This document shows, piece by piece, positions 54,396 through 64,000 of a stretch of 64,000 bases of DNA. A program made the position numbers and the translations under genes. The notes under the pieces are model-generated. The model was not told the origin of the DNA, did no database searches, and worked only from the letters and a program-made list of their open reading frames with translations. Each line of letters opens with the position of its first letter. The stretch's first letter is position 1. This DNA comes from Elephas maximus indicus (taxonomy: Eukaryota; Chordata; Mammalia; Proboscidea; Elephantidae): contig NC_064822.1 in assembly GCF_024166365.1 (NCBI RefSeq), forward strand, positions 105,458,823-105,522,822, read 5' to 3'.

Positions 54396-56075
54396 GGCCT
54401 CACCCACAGCCGTGAATTGGCTGCACCGATTCTTTACTTGGACCCTGTGCTGCCTGCCTTGTAGCACCTGCCTTGATCTTGGTTGGGGCCTTCCAGGGGA
54501 TGCTGTTGGTTCAAGGACAACACCAGAATGAAGAGGGTCTCACATTTCTGTCTTACAAGGAACCTGTTATCCTCTTCTCCCACCCCATCCCTTCCCAGCC
54601 CCCAGTTTCCTTTTGCCCCACAGAGTTCCCATGTGCCTCTACCCTCCCCTGGCCTACATAGGACCTCTAGATAGTGTTAGAGAGAGAACCTGTAGTGGTA
54701 ATCAGTGCTCTGAATGGATTGGGCCTAAGGCCAAGTGGTCTTCAGGGGGACCAGCTACACTGATGCTGCCCTTCAGAGACCCAGGAGTTGGGAGCTTTGT
54801 CCCCTTCTCCAAGACTCAGGCCTGGGGGGCACTCTATAAGCTAGTTAATCTTGGCTCTCCTGATAAAAGAATCCAATTTCCTTCCTTCCCTCCATAGGTT
54901 CAGAGCAAGCTCTCCCTTCACTTACTACCCTCTAGCACTAAAGGAACCCTGACTCTTGGGCTCTGCTGAGCCCCAGGTCAGTCCCAGCCCTGTGGATTGG
55001 CCTGCTACCTTAGTGCTTCTCTTACTCCCTAGTAGGGGGTCCACATCAGTATTGGAGCTTGTTCCTTAACTGTTGCTCCCACCCAGCATATTCCCTGCCG
55101 CTGCCCTTTTTAGGATTCCCTCATATCTGCGTTTGGGCTGGAGAATTTTGCCTTCCCCTGTCAGAGCCCCAGGCATCTAACCCAGGGTACTGTCATTGCT
55201 AGCAGAAGCTATTCCTGCTATCGCTTGGAGGCGTGACTCATTCGTTCACTCCACCCCCCCTCCCCCAATCCCTTAAAGCAGAAACAGGCCCAAAATCAAA
55301 CGGGTAAAAGCCCTGGGCCATCCCTGTCTTCCTGTCCCTTTTCTGCCCAGTTGACACGCACTGGTGGCTTCTAGGGCACTGAGGAGTGAAAGCGCCTAGG
55401 GCTGGAGAATAGCTCTGAGTTGGGTTCATGACTCTTCCCTACCCCTGCCTCACAGGATTGTGACTCCCTAGCCCCAGCCCTCAAAGCTTCAAACCCCTCA
55501 GGTAGCAGCAGGACCTTGTGATCTTGGCCCCTTGGAGCTGAGATGGTTTTGCATCTTTCCAGGTGAGCCTCAGATTCTTCCAGGTTGTATCACCCCCAAG
55601 TTAGCATATATCCAGGCTCGCAGACTCATCACAGCAGGGTGGGAGACAGCTGGGCACAGAGGGGGAATTCCGTTCAACATGGGCTCTAAACCCACAGAAC
55701 TGACAGCCCCTGCTTCCCCACCCCCTCCTCAGGCTCCTGCGAGCACATCCCCTAGTCCCTTATCCCTGCCTTTTCCATACCAGGGACAGAATTTTCTCCC
55801 CATTTTCCCCTTCCTGCTATTATCCTTCCCCTCCCTTGAAAGGTTCTCCCCACAGTGGCACTGTACAACCTGTCCCTTGGGGCAGCTGAGCCCTGGCCCA
55901 GCTCCTGGCTGGAACCATGAGAAGGAAGCTCAGCACCCCTACAGTGTCCCTGCTGAAGACAACTGTTTATATTAACTGAATGATTATGTTTTTTTCATGG
56001 ACCAAAATTTTTTTTGTACTGTCCCCTTATTGATGTCACCCAGTTTTAATAAAAGAATCTTCTGAAGGATGGATA
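54396..56075 (+). other. SMARCD1: SMARCD1 3' UTR
   Basis: About 1.65 kb of non-repetitive sequence between the TAG at 54393-54395 and an AATAAA at 56048-56053. No frame looks coding. Confidence 0.75.
56048..56053 (+). terminator. SMARCD1 polyadenylation signal
   Basis: AATAAA within TTTTAATAAAAG, after an AT-rich run typical of an mRNA end. Cleavage is expected at about 56065-56080. Confidence 0.75.
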
Positions 56076-59000
56076 CACCCTCTACCTGCTGAAGGAGAGC
56101 TCCTGGTTGAGCTCTTAGTCATCCAATATCTGTAGCCATGCTTCTGGTGTGTGTGCATTTATTTTACAAATATTTATTGAGTACCTGCTGTGTGCCAGGC
56201 ATAGTGCTAGGTACTGGGGATACAGTGGAAAACAAGGTTCCTACCCAGTGAACCTCAGGTTCTCACCTTACAGGTTGCTCCATCAGCTCCAGTGGTCTGA
56301 ACAAGCCGGGTGGTGTTTGGATCGTCAGGCTTCACTCTGGATCTGAGAGTCCTGCCCCACTTCCCAAGTTAGGCAGGTACCTGACAGATCACTTGGCACT
56401 GCTGTCTTCTGCCTTGTCCTCTTCTGAGCTCCCCAGAGCATAGAGGTCTTCCTGGCTGGGGTGAGCTGTCCTTGGGTGCCTGTGATCCCTTAGGCTTGAT
56501 GAACCTGAGCTCTTCTAGAAACGATAACTTTTCCCCCAGGGTCGCAATTTAGATATGGGCCAGGACCTGAACAACCAGAGATTTTTGCTTTCTGTCTTTG
56601 CCATTCTCTTAAGGGGTCCATGTTTTTGGCCCTGAGTAAGATTTCAGCTCTTAAAACCACCATGGAAGTGCTATGTTGTCACCTTGTACCGTAGGCAACC
56701 AGCCCCTCATTGTCAAAGAGTTTGGAAGACCTGCTCAGAAGTGATTATTCTCATTAGCAAAAGCATGAAATTTTGTTTCAGGTCTCTACTGTCCACCTGC
56801 TGGCTTATTATTTTCCTCCATTGTAGCACTAACCAGCTTGGTTCTACCCAAGAAGGGGTTTAGAATATAGGATGAGCATAGTCACGTTTCAAAGCTGTAA
56901 CTAAAAAATTATCTCTTGCTTCCATGGATGAGAACATGCAAGAATTGCCTGTAGTATGTGATCAGACCCACCAACCTCTGTTCCCAACCTGGAACTTGGG
57001 GGCTTATCAGACTTGTGTAGGGAGAAGAACTTATTGGGGTGATAACTTGGAGTGGAAAAAATTGATGTTAAGGGCATTGAGATGGCATCTCTTTTCACCC
57101 AGGCTAATCACGTAATAAATAGCTGATGAACCACCATTAATTTCAAGCAAATAATCTACAGTTTGCTTTTGGGAAAAAAACTAGTGGTACAGATAACTCC
57201 CTGTGACCAGCCAATCCTGAATCTGCACCGTCTTTATTCTTAGATAAATGAGTAAATTCTTAGTTTCCATACTACCTAAAATGATTGTAGGGGCAAAATG
57301 AGAAAGATGAAAGCATTCAGGCAAAAACAAGGGGGTATTTTATACATAAACATCTATTCTTTGATGTTCCCATAATATGTGCTGGGGACAGAAGCATCCT
57401 TTCTCTTCTACCACCCATAATCAGTGCACCCAGCTGGCAGCCTGGCACTAGTGCCATTCTCTCAGTGCCAGTGCAATAAGTGAGTAGATCTGTGGAAGAC
57501 AGCCTCTGTATTGGATGCAATTTTGTACTAAGGAAAACTGTCAGCTATTGATTACATGTATGTTCTTACAGGAACTCCCTGGCCATGGGAAAAGAATATG
57601 GTGGGCTTTTCCTGAGCAGTCCCTGGAACTCAGAAAATCATTTCTCCCTAATCTTGACCTGTCAATTTGCCCTTACCCAATGGTTGCACACAGAATTCTC
57701 TCTACCCCAGTGCTTATCATTGTCACTGGCCAGCAGCAGCCCAGGGGAGCGGAAACACCCACTCAACAGTTAGCCAAGCCAGGAGGTCAGAACATGAGCA
57801 CACTGTGGTCTCTGCCCTCTAGGCCAAGGTGCACAGACAGCTGGAGTGGCGGGCCTCTTGCCTCACTTCAGATCAGCCTAGAAACCAGAGCTCCCTCTTA
57901 GTTAGATGGCTGTGGGTGATGGAGATCCCTGGAACTGCTGAATGTGTTCCATTCTTCTCTCCCCCCAAAATCACACACCCCACTTACTCTCAATTGCTGC
58001 ATTCTGAGACCACAAAGCTTTACAGAGGTCACGGCTACCCCTGAGGGAAACTGCTGCCTTAGGCCCTGCTTCCCTTCTCCTTCTGGCTTCTGCAAACTAG
58101 CTATTATCCTGAGGCAGGCCCTAGTCTGTACACCAAAACCAAACCAAACCCATACCCATCAAGTGGATTCCAACTCATAGCGACCCTATAGGACAGAGTA
58201 GAACTGCTCCACAGAGTTTCCAAGAAGCCCCTGGTGGATTCTAACTGCTGACCTTTTGGTTAGCAGCTGTAGCTCTTAACTATATGCCACCAGGGTTTCC
58301 CCTAGTATGTACGGTAGCGCAGTAACTTGGAAACCCAACACAGAAGGAATTATTGGAGTTCATGGCCTTTCTAAGACAGTGTACAATTTGGCCACTTTTC
58401 TCTCCACTCCTCTTAAGCCCAGAGTCTGCAAAAGGAGAACTGAGCCACTTGGCATCAGAGCCTTCTAACTTTGACCTTTCCCACCTTTCCTTCTTGGAAG
58501 TCATTCAGGCAGGGTCATTTGAGGTGGACAGCCCCACTGGTGAGTCCCTGACATGACCACTGTGGGTTACGTGGGTGACCAAGATGACCTTGTTTCTTGG
58601 GGATCCTGGAGTCATTCTATCCTTGGGCTGGCTTGTGCCCAAAGCAGGGCCTTCCCTCCGCAGTGGTCTTATCTTTCAAAGTGGGCCCACCTCCCACTCC
58701 GACAGCCCTGCAGTGGAGCTGCTGTGGGGCCAGCAACATGTGGTCTCTCACTGCTACAGGACAAACCTGTAGAGCTTTCTTGGGGGCGCTGGGAGGGCAT
58801 GAGAGAAATTTCGACCTTTGAAAAAAAACATTCTCATATCTGCTGCTAGGGCCTAGTACAATTTATTCATATTGGGGGACAGGAGGGAGTGTGGGGAAAT
58901 AATCACTTGCTCCTTATCTAAAAAAAAAAAATTTTGTTTTCCCTTATCTGGGCTATTTCTTGGCAGACCTCAAAATGAAACCATGGGGCAGGGAGTGAAG

Positions 59001-59189
59001 TGGCAAACTGGGCTGCTAGGAGGCGTGGGGCCAAGGGAAGAAGCTTGCCAACACCATCAGCTGGCAAATGTCAAAGGAAAAGCCAGGTCTGTTCTCTGCT
59101 CCATTCCAGTTCCCCCACCTGTCTCTACCCTTTTCTCCTCTTTCCCTGGCTCTGCCAGACTCCCTCTCCCTGGGCGCACGCCTCCCCAC
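56076..59189. other. Intergenic region between SMARCD1 and GPD1
   Basis: 3.1 kb. A short old repeat relic (CAAATATTTATTGAGTACCTG at about 56166), then mostly unique sequence, the SINE at 58132, and an A-run at 58920. No third gene seen on either strand. Confidence 0.6.
58132..58299 (-). repeat. AfroSINE-type SINE between SMARCD1 and GPD1, short form
   Basis: Flanked by 13-bp near-repeats CCCTAGTCTGTAC (58119-58131) and CCCTAGTATGTAC (58300-58312), a target-site duplication with one mismatch. Confidence 0.92.
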
Positions 59190-59305
59190 CCACCCCTTGA
59201 GGGTGGGGCTTGACTGCACCCACGTGTTGCGGAGTTAAATGCTCCTAGCCAGCAGAGGAGCTGGGGAGTGTGGGACCGAGCTGGCTTGGGAAGAGAAGCA
59301 GCACC
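59190..59305 (+). promoter_or_regulatory. GPD1: GPD1 promoter and leader
   Basis: A CACGTG E-box at 59221-59226 lies 80 nt before the GPD1 ATG, followed by an AT-rich TTAAAT (about 59235-59240) that could serve as a weak TATA element. E-boxes of this type bind USF and carbohydrate-response factors, which suits a glycolysis-lipid gene. The assignment to any factor is inference. Confidence 0.5.
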
Positions 59306-62300
59306 ATGGCTGGCAAGAAAGTCTGCATTGTAGGCTCCGGCAACTGGTAAGCAGCTCTGTCATAGAGGAGCTTGGTGGTGGGGGAAGGGGGAGGCCTAGC
59401 AGGCAGGAGGCAGAGAGAGGGTAGGAAATGCCCTCAGGTTCCTGTTCCACCCTTGCTGCTTTCTGCTCCTGTGCCTACCTCCCCGCCCCCCCAGGAAAAA
59501 CGGTGTCCAAACCTCCCCTGGCTCTTGCCTGCTGGGCAGCTGCACCTGTTCTCCATAGAAAGGAAGCCTCCAGAGTGCTCCCCACCTGAAAAACTGCTTG
59601 GGTTTGGGGAAGTGGGGAGATCAGAAGGGCTGGCCCCCTTCTCCAGCAGCCAAGTGTAAGATAGACTGAGTCTCCTTTCTACTGCTAGGTCACTGGGGAC
59701 ACACTCTGTCATGGGGGTGGGGTTGACAAGGAAGGCAGCAAGTAAATAATCTGATGGGTTGCTGTGAGATCCGGAGATGGAGCATTGTCCCTGTCTCCTG
59801 ACGAGTCGGGTGACATTGTTCCCTCCCTCACACCCTCACTCCTCCACTATACTGTCCCCCCACTCCCCCCACCCCTGCCCACCGTCACAGGGGCTCAGCC
59901 ATTGCCAAGATCGTGGGTGGCAATGCAGCTCAGCTGGCACACTTTGACCCACGGGTGACCATGTGGGTGTTTGAGGAAGACATCGGGGGCAGGAAGCTGA
60001 CAGAGATCATCAACACGCAGCATGAGAATGTTAAATACCTGCCAGGGCACAAGCTGCCCCCCAATGTGGTAAGCCCCAACACCTGGCAAGGGAGGGAGGA
60101 AGCTGGAGGGAGGGAAGGCTGAGGAGAGTCAGAGCACACACCTTACTCACCAGTTGCTTCTTGCTGAGAGGGGGCCATCTCAGGTGAGAGCTGGACTTGG
60201 GAAGCATCTCAGGAGGGCTGCTCCTGCAGAGCACTCAAAAAACACAGCCCCCAAGCGGCTTCTCTGGCCTCTTTCTGGGACTAAGGAGAACCTGAATGCA
60301 CCTTTCTCCCTCCTTACAGGCTCCCAGGTGGGAAAGGGAGGAGGAGAGGATGAGGAAGTTGGTCTCCATGGCAACCAAAGATTGGTTCTCGGAGCTCCCA
60401 GACTTGGGCTCCAGGTAGTGCCCACCTCGAGCTTTAATCCTGTTACTCATTCACTGGGTTAGCAGGCTTGGAGGCTGCTACTTGGACTTAAGGTCTTTAG
60501 TCAAATCCATGTGGCTCTCTCACCACCTGGAAAGGGGGAGCCGGGGAGGGAGCAGGAAGGCCTCAGGGTTGCTCTTCCCAGTTAGGGGCCCTAAGGAGCA
60601 GGGTGATGAAATCTTACCCAGTCTCTACCTTCTGCCAAGCTGGGGCGTCCTTTGGCCTCCCTCACTGTCCCACAGCCAAGGGCTAGGAGAGAGCTGGGAG
60701 GAGGTTTCCAGGAGTCCTCAAAGAGCTCAGGGAGCTGAGAGGGAGTAATGGCTGGGAAAAGGGAATTGAATATCTTGTTCCTCCAAGTTCAGCCACTTCC
60801 AGATTTAGTCCTCAAACCTCCCTTTCTTCTCTTCCACTAGCCTCAGTCTTTGGTTCTCAGATCTCCTGAATAGGGTTCCATAGGGGCTGGGAGAGGAGGT
60901 CGTCACTCCCACAAGCACCTGCTCACCCCAACAGGTGGCTGTCCCAGATGTGGTCCAGGCTGCAGCAGATGCTGACATCTTGATCTTTGTGGTGCCCCAT
61001 CAGTTCATCGGCAAGATCTGTGACCAGCTCAAGGGCCACCTGAAGGCAAACACCATTGGCATATCTCTTATTAAGGTGCCAGCGACACCTTCATATTGAT
61101 GGGGTTGGGACTAGGGGTGTGCAAAAAGAGAACAGAAAATGGGAGTAGGCCAGGTGTTTTCAGACAGAGGACAATCGGCTTTGGGAAGGCTTAAGAAAGC
61201 AGTCAGATGCTGAGGTCTGCTGAGATGAGGGAGGTTGATTAGGAAGTAGGCAAGAGGTTGGTCTGGAGGCAGCATTCTTAGGGGGTATAGAAGGGATGCC
61301 TGGGGGGCATGAAAAGTAGGCTGGTTTGAAGAGCATCAAAGGGAAGTTGGTTCAGAGCAGTGACCACCGGGATGGAAGTTTGATTAGGGTACTCAGGAGG
61401 GGAGCTGAGAGATGTTGAGGGGCTGTGTTGCCTTGGAGAGGTAGGTTGGTTGAAGGTATGTGGAAGGGGAGTTTTCAGATGGATTCATTTTTCACATGTT
61501 GTCTACTTTCCTCACAAGTTTTAGTTGGGTTGAAATGGGGTAGGACCTCTGAGGAGGGACACAGTTAAACACCGCACTTGGAAGGGGCAGGATTTCTGGG
61601 TGGGAAGTCCTCATTTGGGCATAAAGGGCACTTGGCCTGAGCTCCATCCTGTGCCCAGGGGATAGACGAGGGCCCCAGTGGGCTGAAGCTCATCTCTGAA
61701 GTGATTGGGGAGCGCCTTGGCATCCCCATGAGTGTGCTGATGGGGGCCAACATTGCCAGCGAGGTGGCTGATGGCAAGTTCTGTGAGACGACCATTGGTG
61801 AGAGCCCCTGCCTACCACCCACATACACCATGCAGCTCTGGTTGTGTCCCCTCCCCATACTCTTTCCCACCCACTTAGTCATCTCTTTCCCATAAGGCAG
61901 GGACAGGAAGAAGTCCCAAGTATCAGAGGAGAGGGAGGGTTGGAATAGCCCTAGGGAAGGGAGTTGGAGGTCCTGCTTAGGGCAGGTGTGGGAAGAACAG
62001 TTAGAATCCTCCCTCTAAAGCTTTGTCCTCTCCCCATTTTAGGCTGCAAGGACCCAGCCCAGGGAAAGCTTCTGAAAGAGCTGATGCAGACGCCCAATTT
62101 CCGGATCACTGTGGTGCAAGAGGTGGACACAGTAGAGATCTGTGGAGCTTTAAAGGTGAGAGGGGCACAGAGGAAGTCAGAGAGGTGGGATAAGGGCCCA
62201 AACGAGGGCCCAGCTTAGCTACCCAAGGTTGCTGGTGCTCCAGGCTCACTCTTGGGCAGTTGCTCCCTCTATCCACCAAGCCCCATACAAGAAAGGAAGA

Positions 62301-63417
62301 ACTGCAGTAGCAAGGCCAGGGTCACTCACCAATTATTCACCATCAGATATTGGGGCCCTTTCTTCCCTTCTCTGTCTAGCCCTTTATGGGCCACCCCTGT
62401 CCCTAGTTCCAGGGGATGGTTCAGGGGGAAGAACACGTGCCCTAGGGGAGTTCCCAGGCTAATGGAAATCAAGATATACAGGACACCCAGACAGTGTGAT
62501 GGCCACAACTATAGATGCTATGGAACGCTACTCAGAGCTGTGGACATGAGGGCTATAGAATAGAATGGTTGTGGATGAGAAGGCCAGCTGGAGAGAAGAG
62601 TGGTTTTCAGAAAATGTCCTCAAGGATGGAGTATGGGGCAGGGCTAGGGAGCCAGGAAGCATAAGTGCAGGCTAAGAGAAGCAGGGTACAGCAAGTAGGA
62701 AAACCAAAAGGTGGAAGTAGTTTAGGGCCCATATATTATACTTCACTTATTCAGTGGATGTGCCATGGCTGATGTAAGGAGCATGAGGCAGGTGCTGAAG
62801 GCTCCAAATAATGAGGAATCCTCTTCTCACTCATGACTTCTACTCCTCAAAGAATATAGTGGCTGTGGGCGCTGGCTTCTGCGATGGGCTGGGCTTTGGT
62901 GACAACACCAAGGCGGCGGTGATCCGACTGGGGCTCATGGAGATGATTGCCTTCGCCAAGCTCTTCTGCAGCGGCCCTGTGTCCTCGGCCACCTTCTTGG
63001 AGAGCTGTGGTGTTGCTGACCTCATCACTACCTGCTACGGAGGGCGGAACCGCAAGGTGGCTGAAGCCTTTGCTCGGACAGGAAAGGTGTGGCCCAGGGA
63101 GAAGGAAGAACAGAGGGTGGGTTCTGTCAAGGTAGAGGTGCTAGGCAGGCGATACCTGCAGAGCACAAACATTAAGACTATTTGAACATTCTCACCCCTT
63201 CTTTCCTCCTAAGACCTCACCTACCATCTGAGCCCCAAACTCTCCACCTCCTACTGACAACCCTCCTCTCCCACTTCCAACCATTCTACCCCACCCTGTT
63301 TCCTTCACAGTCCATTGAGCAGCTGGAGAAAGAAATGCTGAATGGGCAGAAGCTGCAGGGGCCCCAAACAGCCCGGGAGCTACACAGCATCCTCCAGCAC
63401 AAGGGCTTGGTGGACAA
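59306..63417 (+). CDS. GPD1: Glycerol-3-phosphate dehydrogenase [NAD+], cytosolic (GPD1), lacking the last exon
   Basis: Converts dihydroxyacetone phosphate and NADH to sn-glycerol-3-phosphate in the cytosol. It feeds glycerolipid synthesis and the glycerophosphate shuttle. Exons in the window: 59306-59346, 59891-60068, 60935-61075, 61659-61797, 62043-62155, 62853-63086, 63311-63417. All have GT/AG sites; they give 953 nt, residues 1-317 and two bases of codon 318. The start is [15 protein letters not shown] in good context (CACCATGG). Visible: Rossmann nucleotide motif GSGNWG at 10-15, catalytic Lys120 (last codon of exon 3, LIK|G), Lys204 (last codon of exon 5, ALK|N), and substrate-binding Arg269-Asn270 in GGRNRK. 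The human protein has 349 residues, so about 32 codons lie beyond the window. A strong donor follows exon 7 (AA|GTAAGT) and no matching final exon is present before 64000. Confidence 0.96.
60069..62852. other. GPD1: GPD1 introns 2-5
   Basis: Introns 60069-60934, 61076-61658, 61798-62042 and 62156-62852, all essentially free of recognisable SINEs. An X-box-like CTCCATGGCAAC lies at about 60364-60375 in intron 2. Nothing else recognised. Confidence 0.5.
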
Positions 63418-64000
63418 GTAAGTGCTGCAACCCCACTGGTTGAGGGAGCCACAGCCAGGAGTGTTCTCTGTCCACCTTCTCCCTGCACCCTCCACAATCT
63501 GTGAAATGGGAGAGGGGGAAGTATTACCTGTGTTTACAGATAAAGAAGCCAGAATTGGAGAGAGTCTGTGATATGCCCATCACCCCTGGTAGTTCAAGTC
63601 AGGAAACTGGATCTTCTGAACTTCTTCCAGTTTAGTGCTCGTTACACTACATCACTTGGCCCCTTTCTGTCCTTTTGTCCTTGTCCTCTGCTATGGAGGT
63701 TGGAACTCTGGGGGATCAGGAACAAGCTCACCTGACTATACCACCTCTTTGTCCATCACCCCCAGTCTGAGCCTCTCCCTCAAGGCCAACCCTTCCCTCC
63801 CTCCAGTCCTGTCCTGGGTGCTAAGGTGTGAGGAGGATGGTCTCTGCTCCTCGGTGCTCCTTTTCAGGAGAGAGCTGGAGAGACTGGGTTGGTCAGAGCA
63901 GAGCTCTGTTACGTAAGAAGGAATCCCAGAAGAAGAGAGTATGAAACAGGGTTCAAAAGATCAGCTCATGGCTGATCAGGGTAAAGCCTCTTGGTAAGGA
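63418..64000 (+). other. GPD1: GPD1 last intron, incomplete
   Basis: Starts with the GTAAGT donor. Contains a MIR-like fragment (about 63500-63620). No acceptor followed by the conserved GPD1 C-terminus is present, so the gene runs off the window. Confidence 0.8.

Noticed and set aside
56076-59189. A fourth gene between SMARCD1 and GPD1
   Set aside because: Open frames here are short and lack domains or splice-linked partners. No known human gene sits in this gap to my knowledge.

Overview
This is a 64 kb piece of a placental-mammal nuclear genome with three protein-coding genes, all on the + strand: ASIC1 (acid-sensing ion channel 1), SMARCD1 (BAF60A) and the 5' part of GPD1 (cytosolic NAD-dependent glycerol-3-phosphate dehydrogenase). 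Genes were identified by reading the encoded proteins against remembered mammalian orthologues. Exon limits come from GT/AG sites and reading phase. The order ASIC1-SMARCD1-GPD1 is that of human 12q13. About two dozen copies of a tRNA-derived SINE match the AfroSINE pattern as I remember it. Many lack about 45 nt in the middle, a feature I recall as marking the Paenungulata subfamily. My inference is an elephant, manatee or hyrax; no species-specific marker was seen.

Layout: 1-18,000 is intergenic, filled with SINEs, MIR and L2-like relics, MER5-like DNA-element relics and one L1 3' end. A CpG-rich patch at about 1,225-1,510 may be the promoter of the leftward neighbour (RACGAP1 in human). 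From 18,150 to 18,780 lies the CpG island and noncoding first exon of ASIC1. ASIC1a coding exons start at 19,678. A 16 kb intron (21,011-37,280) houses the alternative first exon of ASIC1b (33,612-34,271), and nine shared exons run from 37,281 to 41,564. SMARCD1 follows at 44,575-54,395 (13 coding exons, 515 codons). GPD1 starts at 59,306; seven coding exons are present and the last lies beyond the window.

The three genes are separate transcription units. ASIC1 makes proton-gated sodium channels in two N-terminal forms chosen by promoter. SMARCD1 is a SWI/SNF subunit. GPD1 links glycolysis to glycerolipid synthesis and the glycerophosphate shuttle.

I saw no undescribed multi-gene system. The notable points are regulatory and isoform-level: an in-frame ASIC1 exon-9 extension of 48 codons, a possible N-terminally extended ASIC1a, tiny upstream ORFs in the ASIC1a leader, a BRN3-type motif in front of the ASIC1b exon, an RFX X-box in the big intron, a degenerate tandem repeat, and several nested repeat insertions.
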